Assembly (NCBI GenBank): GCA_963691655.1 | Contig: OY829326.1 | Coordinates: forward strand, 92,869,235 to 92,933,234 | DNA from: Toxonevra muliebris | Taxonomy: Eukaryota; Arthropoda; Insecta; Diptera; Pallopteridae | Reading direction: 5' to 3' | Length of the DNA stretch: 64,000 nt | Shown: piece by piece, positions 24,226-35,394 of the stretch | Position numbering within the stretch: the stretch's first letter is position 1 | Layout of the letters: every line of letters begins with the position of its first letter | Position numbers and translations under genes: made by a program | Notes under the pieces: generated by a model | Seen by the model: the letters and a program-made list of their open reading frames with translations, nothing else | What the model was told of the DNA's origin: nothing | The model's database searches: none

Positions 24226-24619
24226 ATACATTTCGATTCGATTAAATAAATAGTTTTGGCACAATAAGTAAGTTATCAATAAATTTTAGTTTTTTTTACA
24301 AATTTTTTGAAACAAAAATTTTTAATTACAAATAAAATTAAGAAAACGCTGTAATCTGCTTTGCTTTAAATTTTTTACTTAAAACCTGTACTTTTAGAAA
24401 AAAAAATAAATTATAAAAAAAAAAATCTATGGATAAATTCAAATAATGCAATTGAGTAAAAATAACTAGTTTTAAAACAGAACAAATTATTGCGTCTTAC
24501 TAATTTAATTTGTAATCCACAAATATGTTTAAAAATATTTTAAGAAAAAACCTCCAAATTTCTTGGCAATTTACTTGATTGTGCCAAAACTATTATCCAA
24601 TCGATTCAAAATGTAGAAA
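24226..24619. mobile_element. Mariner-type MITE inserted in the left arm of the long-TIR element
   Basis: TIRs of about 42 bp (TACATTTCGATTCGATT... and the complement of AATCGATTCAAAATGTA), each containing ATAGTTTTGGCACAATMAG. The same place in the opposite arm of the host element (near 25570) lacks it and reads CGTTTTAGTCC, which serves as an empty site with a single TA. The filled site has TA at 24225-24226 and 24620-24621. Three to four extra bases (GAAA) precede the right TA, so the exact right end is uncertain. Confidence 0.75.
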
Positions 24620-24833
24620 TAGTGCAGTCATATAAGGCAAAAAAAAGGGCAAACCTCGGAATGAGAGATAATAAGCTTTAAACTTGTACAAACTTTTATT
24701 TTGGCATTCTAAAAAGTGTCTCAAAAGTCTCATAAAATCTCGTCTCAAGATATCAAAGGTCAAAGGTCACAAAACTCAGTTTTTTGAAAATATCTCGCTC
24801 CCTATGTCTTTTATGCTATTTGCATCTATTATA

Positions 24834-25025
24834 ATGAACGATGTAGAAAACGCATTTGATCCCGAAATCCTGGCAGATTTGGAAACAAATATCCACGACG
24901 ACGATGAAGAAGATGACAATCAATTGGAAGTTTCCGAGCGACCCGAAGACGATAACTTTTCTGTAAATTTTTTCTATACTTTAACTTCAATTTTAACAAA
25001 TCTATGGAACTTGATTGTTAAATAA
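24834..25025 (+). CDS. Acidic open frame inside the long-TIR element, function unknown
   Basis: The frame gives MNDVENAFDPEILADLET, an Asp/Glu run (DDDEEDD), ERPEDDNFS and a hydrophobic tail ending NLWNLIVK, about 63 residues, followed at once by AATAAA. The composition differs from the AT-rich noise around it. It is most likely the C-terminal end of the element's own protein, cut off by the left arm. I cannot name the family. The in-frame extension upstream of this ATG lies in the arm and is probably not coding. Confidence 0.4.
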   Translation: MNDVENAFDPEILADLETNIHDDDEEDDNQLEVSERPEDDNFSVNFFYTLTSILTNLWNLIVK

Positions 25026-25749
25026 AGATAAAATGAAAATGAATTTTCTCTATTCATTTTTAATTATAAATGTGATTACAATGTATTAAATATAATAAAA
25101 CTATTTTACTCAATGATTTTTTAATTAGATAAATGAAAAATATTAGTTAACTAGTGTATTAACTAATAAACAATGCAAATTATTTATAATAATTATTTTT
25201 TTAGTGATTTAATAACATCATACAGCGTATTTTTTATCGAGACTCACGTTTGACCTTGTATAATGCTATGTATGCCTGAGCGCCGCGCGCGCTCTCTCTC
25301 AAAAACGCTTAATCGTACAAAAAAAATTTAAACACACAATTTGTAGAGAATTTAATGCTCTACAATTTTTATAATAGTTGCGAATAGAATAAAAGACAGC
25401 GAGATATTTGCAAAAAACTGATTTTTGTGACCTTTGATATCTTGCGACGCGAACACGAGATTTTATGAGACTTTTGAGACACTTTTTAGAATGCCAAAAT
25501 AAAGGTTTGTACAAGCTTACAGCTTATTATCTTTCATTCCGAGGTGAAACCCCTTATTTGACTGGACTAAAACGTAAGATAAGAAATTTTAACATCTTTA
25601 ATTTCAAATACTGTTTGTTCAAATCGAATTCCTAGTTTCCAAGACATTTGTAATTATGTGGACAAACCTTTTTTGCTCCGATAAAAAAACCACACCATAG
25701 AATTAAAAATGGAGTTGATTTTCGGGCGCAGAAACTAATTTTTTTTTTA

Positions 25750-27100
25750 TATTTTAATGAATCATAGTTATTTTTATTTATATCTTCATAAATACATATC
25801 GGTGACTTAATTCGCTAAGGCCCTAAAATCAAATTTTTCAACATCGAGTTTTTAATGGCTTACGCTTGTCCTGTAAAATTTAAAAAATGCGTGTTAGGAC
25901 TTTAGCCAATTAAGGCAGCTATATGTGGTATGCGTTTGTTATAAAAATAAAAAAAAAAAATAATAAATGAAAAAACTATTTTTTACTGTATGTATCGACA
26001 TCGGCAATGTTTGCAAATCATATAAGATTTTTAGTTATTTAGTTATCAATCCCATGTGTGATTGTCAAGCTTATTTTGATCACTTTTCTTTAAGACCGTA
26101 ACTGGAACGAAATCGAAATAAAAACCCGAATGAATGTTAAAGAACGAAACCGAAACTGGAATCAAAACACTTGATAAAACCGAAAGCGAAACGTTATATT
26201 GATTCGGTTTCATTCCTTGATCAAAACCGAGTAAACTTTGTTTAAAAAAGCCAGTTGCTGATATCCAATATGACGCTATAAGCTATTAGATATTACCAGT
26301 TGTAATAATATACAAATCGTTGCTTTTTCGCAACAGGCTGTCCTTGATAACCTAGGCGTTCCAAAATTTTCTCAATTGGCTAATAGTGGCCATATAAAAA
26401 AATCATGAAGTTATCTCAACGATTTCGACGATTCGTCGATAATAGGTTAATCTATTGGAGGTATAATAGACCTAATGGCCTCAGTACCACACAGAATTTA
26501 TCTGCCTTAGTACAATTTCCATTGCATAGAATAGATTGCCATGTGGCGGTAATTTGCAGTGCTAGTAATCTTCTAAATAACAAGCCGAAAATAAACAAGT
26601 AAAGGTCGCAGCAGTGTTAATGGGAGTTTTTTCAATACTTGGGCTGTAATGCTATCTCATGTTTTGCTCTTATTTTTTCCGACCTCTAGTATAGAACTTA
26701 CCGTGGGATGAGCAAATCTGTAGCCACCAGTGCTGGATATTTCAAGTCACGCGTGCGAAAGAGCGTTTAAAGTTTTACATGTACAAGACTCAGTTATACA
26801 GCAGAAGAGGTCAGTCGATCATAAATCATGTGTATGCTACCAATACTGGTTTACACCATAAGTATTTCTTTGCATCAAAAACTTTAGCGTGAACTTACAC
26901 ACAGAAGAAAACGCTCTAATCACAAATTGGAGATAATATTTCGTAACATAAGTATTATCGGTAATACCGACTTTTTATAGTTTAAAAAGTTGGAAAATCG
27001 TAAATAACTTTCATAGTATTTTAACCAACTAATAACCAAAAAATAACCAAATAACACATAGAAAAATAAAGTGAAAGTTACCATTCAAGTTAGATTCGTC
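25750..27100. other. AT-rich spacer; 3' part may be retroposed
   Basis: At 26100-26240 words such as ACCGAAAC are loosely repeated. The stretch ends with AATAAA at 27064-27069 about 33 bp before a 27-nt A run. A 65-codon plus frame (26405-26602) has no motif. Confidence 0.35.
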
Positions 27101-27102
27101 TC

Positions 27103-27129
27103 AAAAAAAAAAAAAAAAAAAAAAAAAAA
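27103..27129 (+). repeat. A27 run with upstream AATAAA
   Basis: Uninterrupted A run. With AATAAA at 27064-27069 it resembles the 3' end of a reverse-transcribed polyadenylated RNA on the plus strand. The source is not identified. Confidence 0.6.
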
Positions 27130-27529
27130 CTGTCCCCTTGTCGTTACTTGATGACCTAATTTCATGTATTTCCGAGAAATATAAATAACTGAGTGTATAC
27201 ACAAGAGAATAAACTACTACATCATCGTAAATATTTATCAAATAGAAATTTTTTTTGTATATATTTGCATTTCTGAGAAAACTTTTTCGATACTTACTTA
27301 AAGTATTTCCATATTCGGTATTCCATACCATAAAATATGTATTTATCATAATAGTTTATTATATATTTTATTACGATTTGATCATTATTTATGCATTCAT
27401 TCAGTCATTCGTTCATTCAGTCACTGGTTACTGCTGCTGCTGCTGATGCTGTTCAAAGAAGCGAATCTGCAAATTATGTCCAAGTCACTGTCAATACACT
27501 CGTATTTTATACTTAAGACTGAATGTGTT

Positions 27530-27560
<31 letters not shown>

Positions 27561-29771
27561 TAGAGACACAAGGCATTTGCATGTTATAAATACATGAATG
27601 ACTAAGCAAACAAACGCCCATCAAGATTCTGTGAATAATTGATATTAATAAGCACCACGATAAATATCGAGAATGTCTAAAGTGCTTCTAATAGTGACCT
27701 TGACGTGGAAGGCATTTCCTAATTTTAGTAAGACAAAAATGTCTAACTTGAAATTTGAATTTTTAGAGCAATGTTGTCTGTTCTGTGGTAAAAAAAATTA
27801 ACTTAATTGGTGTGAAATTTTAAATAAATTAAATTTATCGCTTAAAATATGGTTTTTGATTTCAGCATAGAGTTTTTGGTAACAGTTTCCACAATATTTC
27901 TATTCAAAGCTATGAAACTCGACTGAAAAGAGTTTTACCTTTTTACCACAGAGGTCAGCATCCTCGTATTTATTTTTAGTTATAAATGAACATTAAATTG
28001 CCTTACAAAATGACTACGTGCCTTTTGAAGTTAATTTGTTTAATCATGACTTATTCAAATGTTATACTTACTCGCAAAGCAAAAAGGGATTTGATTTTTG
28101 GTTATAGTACCACAAATCCATTCATCGTTCAGCCGCAGCCTTTACACTAAATATGTAGAATACAATGTTTGTAAAAATTGCACAGGGAAAGGAGGATGTA
28201 AGAAGAAGACTTGAAAGAGGGAATGCCCAAAGGTTACAACCAGTTTGATGATCAGAAATGTGTTAAAAAATAAAAAAGTTTTTTTCTCGACAAACCAGAA
28301 CCAACAGAAAATTTTATACTGATACCGAAAATCATTTGGGTTTTTGTGGGTCAGGTCTAATTTTCTATATAATTCCGAAAGCTCGATAAAAGTCACTATA
28401 AAGAAACTGCCCATTCTTGTTTGTTCATGTCTCAATTCGAACTCAAATCGTTTTTATTTCATGTCTTAAGCTTAAGCTATCAGGGGTGAATAATCTTATT
28501 CTATGTATTGTAAAAAAATCAATTCTAAATAGTAAAGGTGCTACTACACCTGCCTTCCAAAGAAAAGAAAAGAAAAGAAAAAGGTGGGCAAGTTGATCGT
28601 TCTCACAAGCTTCCATCTTTCCTTTGTTGGGACTAAATAATAACTGGCTAAAACAAAAAAATTTTATAAATCGGAAGGAAAAGTTCATCACTTATGCACA
28701 TCGTTTCCAAATGATGTAAGTAGTTTAGCCACTATACTCACAAACAAGAAGAAAGATCGATATTTTTAATCTTTCCCCATTTTTTTCTTTTATCCTCTAA
28801 GAGTGCAAAAAAATGTTTAGCAGAAAATAGTTAGCCTTTCCATATTCTAGAGAACTTAGGATGAGATTTCGATTTTATAGAAAGTATTTTCTAAAACAAC
28901 TCCTAATTTTTCAATCCAATAATTGCACAGAAAAATAATTAATTATATGTCGCTCATACGTCACGTTGTCCACTAAGATTGACAAGAACTAAAAGGTAGT
29001 AGAATGCAAATAATAAAGAGTATTCATTCTAAGGAACAAATTTCAAAGGTCAGTTTTACAGCACGATATTAGCTATAGGCAGTAGTATAAATATGATTTA
29101 TAAATGGGGGTATATTTTTTTCCCCACATTTTTTCAAAAAATGATTAGGCACATAAAAAATGTACTTTTAAGTTTATATATGTATATTAAAGAATAAAAA
29201 AACGGTAAGGAAAAAATTCTGTGATATTATTTTACAACAAAAGACTGAACGAAACGGAAATTAGAGTATTAAAAGATCTGTTATGCTGGTTCAAGTACAC
29301 TTTTGACTGTTATTGTAATTTAACCAAACTCAGGTTGTACTTTTAAATAAATATATATGCATATATGTCTATGTAATTATATATTTACACCCTTATGAAA
29401 TTTTGAGTTATTGTTAATAGAACTTTAAATTTGTTCAAAGGTGTCGAGATTTGAAAACTTTTCGCTGCCAAATGGAACCGATGTGGTTCCAGCCTATTAT
29501 CATTTGCGTATTTCAAGTATGAAACAACTAAAACAGATTCAAATTCCTCATTTTGAGATTTTTAAAGAAAAATAATTTTTAACCACCTCTTACTTCTAAC
29601 CGAAATGGCAAGATATAATAATAAAATTATTATTGGGTATAAATTAATACCCTTGTTATCCGTTTTTTCTTCTCTAACCGCCCCCCCCCCCTTCCCCTCC
29701 TCTTATACCACTGATTGTGGATTTTAATGTTTAGTCAATTCGTTAACTGAGTTAATTGGATTTAAATATAA
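27130..29771. other. AT-rich spacer with microsatellites and a possible MITE
   Basis: (CTG)n at about 27432-27444, (GT)n at 27537-27560 and (AAAAG)n at 28558-28582. A 12-13 bp inverted pair, TCTGTGGTAAAAA near 27780 and its complement near 27942, encloses about 170 bp without a clear duplication. A C12 run lies near 29681. The frames of 82-97 codons at 28142-28691 are not recognisable. Confidence 0.4.
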
Positions 29772-29779
29772 CTCATACG

Positions 29780-30252
29780 TAACGCTCGTATTTTTTTTCG
29801 GACAAAAATCTGTATATTTCTACCAAAAAATTTAAAAAAACTGTAAATCGAATTGAAAAAACTGTATATTTCGCGGTATTAATTTTTTCAATGAAAATTG
29901 ACTATCTGAATCGTCTTCGTTCTCCATTTTAATATATCCTTCAGTAGTTGTATTGAATTTGTGCTTAGAAAAAATTTGAAGAAGCGATTCCGGATTTCCA
30001 ATGAGGTATTTATAGAAATCAACACATGGATATTTCAAGTTACATTTGACGATCAGATTCGCCTTCAATGTTTCCACTTCTATCAAAGTATACTCACGAG
30101 TTGCAATTGCGATTGATAAATTTAAATTTCGTAGCGTTCAAAAATTTTATATTTTTTCCTTAGTATAAAGGCGGTATGCGGTATTTTGGTAAAAAAGGTG
30201 GTATGCGGTTTTGGAGTTGCTACCGCGAAAAACTGTATAGATACGAGCGTTA
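29780..30252. mobile_element. hAT-type MITE, 473 bp, 8-bp TSD
   Basis: The inverted ends TAACGCTCGTAT and ATACGAGCGTTA lie inside a perfect 8-bp duplication CTCATACG at 29772-29779 and 30253-30260. GCGGTATGCGG words recur near the right end. The interior holds an 84-codon minus frame (29832-30086). Confidence 0.88.
29832..30086 (-). CDS. Open frame within the 29.8-kb hAT element, possible transposase scrap
   Basis: 84 residues, fully inside the element. The part LIVKCNLKYPCVDFYKYLIG followed by NPESLLQIFSKHKF resembles in style the helical C-terminal region of hAT transposases, but this is an impression without alignment. An acidic MENEDDSDSQ follows. No DDE or zinc-finger residues are visible. 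It may be a leftover of the parent element. Confidence 0.3.
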   Translation of the reverse strand: MIEVETLKANLIVKCNLKYPCVDFYKYLIGNPESLLQIFSKHKFNTTTEGYIKMENEDDSDSQFSLKKLIPRNIQFFQFDLQFF

Positions 30253-30261
30253 CTCATACGC

Positions 30262-30480
30262 CAAGGTATCAAATAAGTGCTAGTAATGAGATAAGTACAG
30301 AAAAGAGAATGAACGTGGCATGGAGCACTCCCTCGAAAAAAAGAGCAAGGTACTTGGTGATATCACTAGATGATGAACTCTTTACCACCAGAAAATCAGA
30401 CAAAATAAATATTGCACATACTTCAAATAGTCTACTGAGGCTGCCATACGTTATTTGAATACCTGAAAAGTTTGAACCTA
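30262..30480 (+). other. Short spacer, no feature recognised
   Basis: A 90-codon frame (30186-30458) starts inside the hAT MITE and crosses its TSD, so it is not a gene. Confidence 0.5.
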
Positions 30481-30754
30481 TTAACCCTATTCATCCCACG
30501 TTATTTTATAACGTAAAGTCTTACGTAGTGACTTAGAGTCACTATATAGAATTAACTCGGCTATTCTCATTTCATTCAAATTTTTTTCTAAAATTTTTTA
30601 AAATCTGATAAATAAAAAAAAAGAACAATATAATTTGGAAAAATATAAGTAAAATCTGTATTTACTTTGAACGCAAGTAGTGGAGCAAAAATTTTTATTG
30701 CAGATTTTACAGAATTACTTTGAAGCTCTTCCTTTCTCCCTCTCCGGCCTTTCT

Positions 30755-30960
30755 GGCCTTTCAGCCCTTCTTCTTAGCATTTTTTACTTTTTTTTCATGT
30801 GAAATTTCAACGATTTTGTTGCATATGTTGGCCTTAAGTTGTTCAAGAGACTCTGGTATATTGACATAAACTTGACTTATGAAGTATCCCCACAAGAAAA
30901 AGTCAAGAACGGTGACTTCGGTGTTAGCTCTTTTTTCAAACTATATTTTAGTCTGTGCGA
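30755..30960 (-). pseudogene. Mariner-like transposase C-terminal fragment in piggyBac copy 1
   Basis: The minus strand corresponds to the frame at 40271-40516 (motif SDFFLWGY, then EQLKANT..EIVEIS) but with frame-breaking changes. It keeps the text for VTVSDFFLWG only in pieces. It ends at a stop just before the GGCCTTTCTGGCC-like stretch near 30750. Confidence 0.6.
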
Positions 30961-31499
30961 ACGTTGCGTTAACGTAACAGACGACTGATTTTGAAAACAA
31001 AATTGGAAAATTTGTACTGGACTAGAATTTATTACATGAGCTGTGAGATGACGATTTGATAGCTGCTGTCATTGTTCCAGTTTAACTTCGGGCACCACAA
31101 AAAAATTACCCTGTATAATAGCTTTTTTTTTGCCACATAACTTATTAACGATGCTGTTTTATTACTGCAAAAATGCTGCCTTCTACTTCTCTATTCTTGT
31201 TAGGAAGAAAATTATTTGAAATGCACTTTTTATTTTTTGCATCATACTAGACAAGTTAATAGTTTTGACAACAGGCTTTACGACAGTTCTAAACTTGTAA
31301 AGTTTTTTCGGAAGTTGTATTTCTCTTTGGCCGTTCATATGGCTTACAGAGCGGTTCCACTCCATGCTGTGCTAAGATTTAACCCTTAGCGCTACCTTCC
31401 TTAGATACATACAGTATCTCACAGTAAAATATTCGCTTTCGTAATTCCACCAAATGTTCATACCATATTTATGTAGCTGTCTTTATTTATCAAGTGCCA

Positions 31500-31730
31500 A
31501 AGATTTCCAATTGAAGTAAATTTAAGATGCGATCTACATACCGATATCATGGTCCTATCATCAAATGCCAAATAACGCGATAAATCGGTAAATCTATGTC
31601 TTGACATACAAGCACGGAACATCAAATTGTCATATAAAGTATCACAAAACTCTTCATAATCGACAATGCCATCTGCATCTTATATCTGCATCTATCAACT
31701 AATTCAAACACATCGTTTCCTACTATTATT
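31500..31730 (-). pseudogene. piggyBac transposase fragment
   Basis: One minus frame reads DYEEFCDTLYDNLMFRACMS, then RHRFTDLSRYLAFDDRTM, then FTSIGNLWHLINK before a stop. This fits the start of the piggyBac DDE domain (MSR.RF..L.RYL.FDD, then a variable strip, then I..LW). The catalytic aspartates lie downstream in intact proteins and are not present here. The copy at 39.85-40.13 kb is the same segment with small changes that put it in different frames. Confidence 0.7.
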
Positions 31731-31965
31731 CCGGGTTTAATTTGTGGTCCAGTACCTATAACAATATATAAATGTATATAGTGACTCAGAGTCACTAGGT
31801 GGGATTTTACGCAGTTTTTTGTTTATTTAATGATTTTTGACTAATAAAGAAAAACAAAACAAAAAATCCATTTTTATGAAGATAACCGGATAAGAAATCT
31901 GAAAAATATAACGATTTTAATTTCAATAGTGACTCAAAGTCACTGCGTGGGATGAATAGGGTTAA

Positions 31966-33320
31966 ATAAATTTGAATGAGAGATATCAAGGCAGTGAACA
32001 TGTTAACTGATGTTTGGTTAATTTTAGCGATATCAAAATCCTTCAAGTAAGCACTTCAAATTTGATTCGTCACTCGCGACGATTTGTAGAGTTATTGGTT
32101 GCTGCTTCAATTTATTCGTTTTGTAATATATTTCTCCTAATGTGAAAAATATCTCTAACATTATTCTTAATAGAATGAGGAAATTCGTAAATAGACGATA
32201 TTTATTACTGGCACACACTAAAAAAAAGTGGGTGGTATAAGAGTTTAAGAGTTGCAAGCATGACTCCTCTCATCCCAAAACAGGAAACGCCACAAAAATC
32301 ACTCAATCTAAAGTTTTGCTCCACTGATTTTTTAAATTTTTATATTATTGCAAATGTTGTGTTAATGTAAAGCAAATATATTACATTTGATTTGCAAAGA
32401 ACTTCCAGTGAGGGTACCCCTCATCTAGAAGAAATATTAATGATACTATGCTTGCAGTTTCACTCGAACGATTTTAAAAATTGTTTTCATTATTTTTTCG
32501 TTTTTGAATTTAAATGTAATCGTTTGTGAGTTTGTTAGTTTCACAACTACGTAAGTTGCAACTCTTAAAGAAATGAAATTCTAAAATTGTTTTAACATCG
32601 CAGCGATAGAAAATTTCGAACTTAAAATACTTAAACTCCTCATATCATTTGAGCTTTCTAAATCTGTTTGAAATTCAATTTGGTTTTACTGCTGTAATTT
32701 ATTAATGAATTTAATATTTCCATGCATTCATTTTAACTAATATCCCCTTAAAAATTTGCTGAAAATGAGTTCTTTGATCTGTTTCACTTAGAAAAAAGTT
32801 GCATAATTGTTCATTAGATAAGAAAAGTAGTACAAAAAGTTCACAGCAGATAGATATGTTTGTCTTAAGGTTTTTATCTCAATTAATGGACATTGTGAGC
32901 AAAACTTTTTGATTTCGTTTGCAATATTAACAAATATTCTTAGGAGCTCAAAAAAGCATATAAACACACTTCCTAATGGCTTTTTTCAACAATAAATATA
33001 ATTATATGTTTAGGAAAAGTTAGATATAACTAAAACTTTGCAACTTATAAAGCAAGTAAATGTAAATGGAATATTAAATGATCTGAAAGCATATCTAGAA
33101 AAGATTAAAACTATTTGAATATATGTATGTAATGTGCCCACTTTAATCTACATGAGTATGTGTGCTTTTAATCTTAAGTAACCGAATGGAGAATCAACCA
33201 AGTAGTTATGAACATATTTTACCCCTCAATAGTAAAAACATGTAATGTTTTGCTTCAGTAAATTACATATTACAGATGATTAGAAATATATATTGCAAAT
33301 TTCTTTATTTTTTATTTCAG
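31966..33320. other. AT-rich spacer, no feature recognised
   Basis: No gene or clear element end. A frame at 31807-32046 spans the piggyBac boundary and is rejected. Confidence 0.4.
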
Positions 33321-33359
33321 ATAGCAACACTCACAGCATTTAAAAAGAAGGTTTTAAAG
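33321..33359 (+). CDS. Candidate 39-nt microexon
   Basis: A strong acceptor (TTTATTTTTTATTTCAG) and a strong donor (AAAG/GTAAGC) enclose 39 nt. Only one of three frames is open, giving IATLTAFKKKVLK, and the length is a multiple of three, so it could be included or skipped without a frame change. No neighbouring exon is identified. The peptide is basic and not recognised. A chance pairing of good splice sites in AT-rich DNA cannot be excluded. Confidence 0.4.
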
Positions 33360-34264
33360 GTAAGCTAAATAAATATAATTATTTTTAATTAATACTTAGA
33401 ACACTTTAATCGAAATGGAATGCAGTCATTATTATCTTAAAGAAGCTTTGCTATAAAAGTCAACCAAAGTTTGAAAGTAAAAAACTTGTAAATCCTTTTA
33501 GATAAATTAATTTATTTATTTTTTCTATTGTGTTTTGTTTTTACCTTCATTCAGACAAAATGTCATAAAATCGGTAATAGCAAAAGTTCTTTGCACTTCT
33601 GTGTTGTTCTTTTTTTTTTTTTTTTTTTTTGTGTGCTTTTTTTTTTGCTTTGTGTCTTACCTTTATTACTGTTAATTCTATCTTTGGTATACGAGTAGAG
33701 TAGATGGCATAGGTATATGCATACTTGGATACATGTACTCCTATGTACATATGAATGTATTCAATAAATTTTCTCATATGGCAAGGCAGTAGGGGGCGTG
33801 TGTGTGTGTATGTGTGTAAGGACGCTGGTTGGCATGACAAATATTATACCTCAGGCGAGCCACATATTCGTAAAAACTGAAGCAAAAAATAACAAGCGAA
33901 CAAAGAATAAAAAAAAATTGTTTTTAAAACAATTTCTTTCAAGGTTATGTACCACAATTTGTTGCATAAAAGCTTAAAGGATAAACTATAGAAACTTTTA
34001 GTTATGACAGTGGCGCTTTAACTGTATAAGTGTGAGAGACCTTAATTTCGAAATGCCAGTCAATAAGTCATAGGCCAAGTAAAGAAAAATAACACAGTTT
34101 TTCAATTTTTTCTAAAATTAGTACTTCTAATGCCACTCCGCTTTTGCCTCTCCTTTTTGCATGAAAACACAAACGAAGGAAACAAAATTGTTTTTTGACT
34201 TTCTTACCATGCTGTGTTCCTGGTGTAACGAATCTTACTCCGGGGTATCACTCGCCGTGTCTGG
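33360..34264. other. Spacer with homopolymer and (TG)n
   Basis: T run at about 33610-33630, with AATAAA on the minus strand about 35 bp upstream (33663-33668), resembles a retroposed 3' end on the minus strand. (TG)n lies at 33798-33818. The lysine-rich minus frame 33547-33840 is produced by these runs. Confidence 0.5.
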
Positions 34265-34700
34265 GATCCGATTACAGAAAATTTATTTAACTGCAATCCA
34301 ATTGACTTCAAATTGCCAATTGACTCCAAAAGACTTTAACCAACTCCAATTGACTTCAAAATCCCAATTGACTCCAATTGACTGCAAATTGCAATTGACT
34401 CCAAACGATTGCATTTGAGTTCAAGGCTATTCAAGTGACTCCAAGTGACTTCAAAGCAGTCATGATTTTGGAGTCATAAGATTTGCAGTCTCATGATTTC
34501 AAAAAAAGACTGCACTCCCTTGACTCTAAACAAAATTTTTCTAAATGAATAATCAATCGGCGATTCCAAAAAAGACTTCCAAATTAATTTTTTATTCTGA
34601 AGTCAAATACGTTATTCAGTAACTGCTATCATGAATTGTCGGTTATTAACTGTGACTTCAAGGTATTGCTATTAAATTGATTGCATTCTTTTACAGCTCT
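34265..34700. mobile_element. Single arm of the CAATTGACT foldback family
   Basis: Repeated CCAATTGACTYCAAA units are followed by GACTCTAAACAAAATTTTTC, AATCAATCGGCGATTCC and TTATTAACTGTGACTTCAAG, collinear with 18530-18940. The left half is absent, so this is a one-armed derivative. The 85-codon plus frame 34161-34418 reads through the repeat (LTSNCQLTPKD-like periodic peptide) and is an artefact. Confidence 0.75.
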
Positions 34701-35390
34701 GATAGCTTATTACATAATTTTAATACTTCATTGAATATTTTGTAGCTATGTATGTAAAGATTATGACTTTTTGGTATCTTTTCGTCCTGGAAATAAAATC
34801 ATTTTATAAAATCCTGTTTTTGTATGGAAATGACCCTGGTGAGGGAACTTTTGAACTCAATGAAAATCAATGGAATTGGACTCGTTCATGAATAAATATA
34901 ACAAAATTTTCAAATAAAATTTAAAAAAAGTTTGACAAGCATTCCCTCATTTTTGACAAGAATTTCTCCATTTTTAACAAGCATTTTTCCAAATAATTTA
35001 AGCAAACTCAATTTTTTTTGGATAAAATAGCAAACAACATGTAGAAATTATACAGACATTACATTTTGCGCAAACTACAGTATGACCAAACTTTAAGAAA
35101 AAACCGTATGGAAAATCATGCAACTTTGTATACATATTCCCATTTTTATAATTTTTGTAAATGCATTCCATGCTATACTGGAGGCATATGTTAAATATTT
35201 TCAAAATTGGATCTCGGTTTCTGATAACTCTTTATTTAAAATGGTTTGAAAAGAAAAAAAGTATGAACATATTTTATTGGAAGTATTTCATTTGTGTTAG
35301 AAGTCACCCTCACTGTCAAAGAACTTCTTAAATTGCATTAATATGGTATATCTTCTGCATATACTCAATGCGTTCTTCATACTGACTACT
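34701..35390. other. AT-rich spacer, no feature recognised
   Basis: Nothing recognised. Confidence 0.4.
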
Positions 35391-35394
35391 ATCC

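Larger units (their letters stand above)
24050..25745. mobile_element. Long-TIR DNA element with about 400-bp arms
   Basis: The left arm (24050-24225 plus 24620-24855) and the right arm (about 25345-25745) are reverse complements. Shared text includes GCCCGAAAATCAACT, CGGAGCAAAAAAGGTTTGTC, TTTTGGCATTCTAAAAAGTG and AAATATCTCGCT. The unique centre holds an acidic open frame followed by AATAAA. Long arms with a small centre suggest a MULE-like or foldback element. I found no target-site duplication, so the superfamily is open. Confidence 0.7.
30485..31961 (-). mobile_element. piggyBac-type composite element, copy 1
   Basis: TTAA at 30481-30484 and 31962-31965 flanks 16-bp terminal inverted repeats CCCTATTCATCCCACG. 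The palindrome AGTGACTYNRAGTCACT occurs near 30528, 31778 and 31927. Read on the minus strand, a piggyBac transposase fragment (31440-31760) is followed by about 350 bp of unrecognised sequence and then by a mariner-like C-terminus (30750-30960). The order and TIRs match copy 2 at 39.6 kb in opposite orientation. Length 1477 bp. No continuous transposase frame remains. Confidence 0.9.

Noticed and set aside
30186..30458. 90-codon plus frame
   Set aside because: It crosses the right end and TSD of the hAT MITE, so it cannot be an ancestral gene.
31807..32046. 79-codon minus frame
   Set aside because: Spans the boundary of the piggyBac element.
34161..34418. 85-codon frame with periodic LTSNCQLTP-like repeats
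   Set aside because: Reads through the CAATTGACT repeat of the foldback arm.
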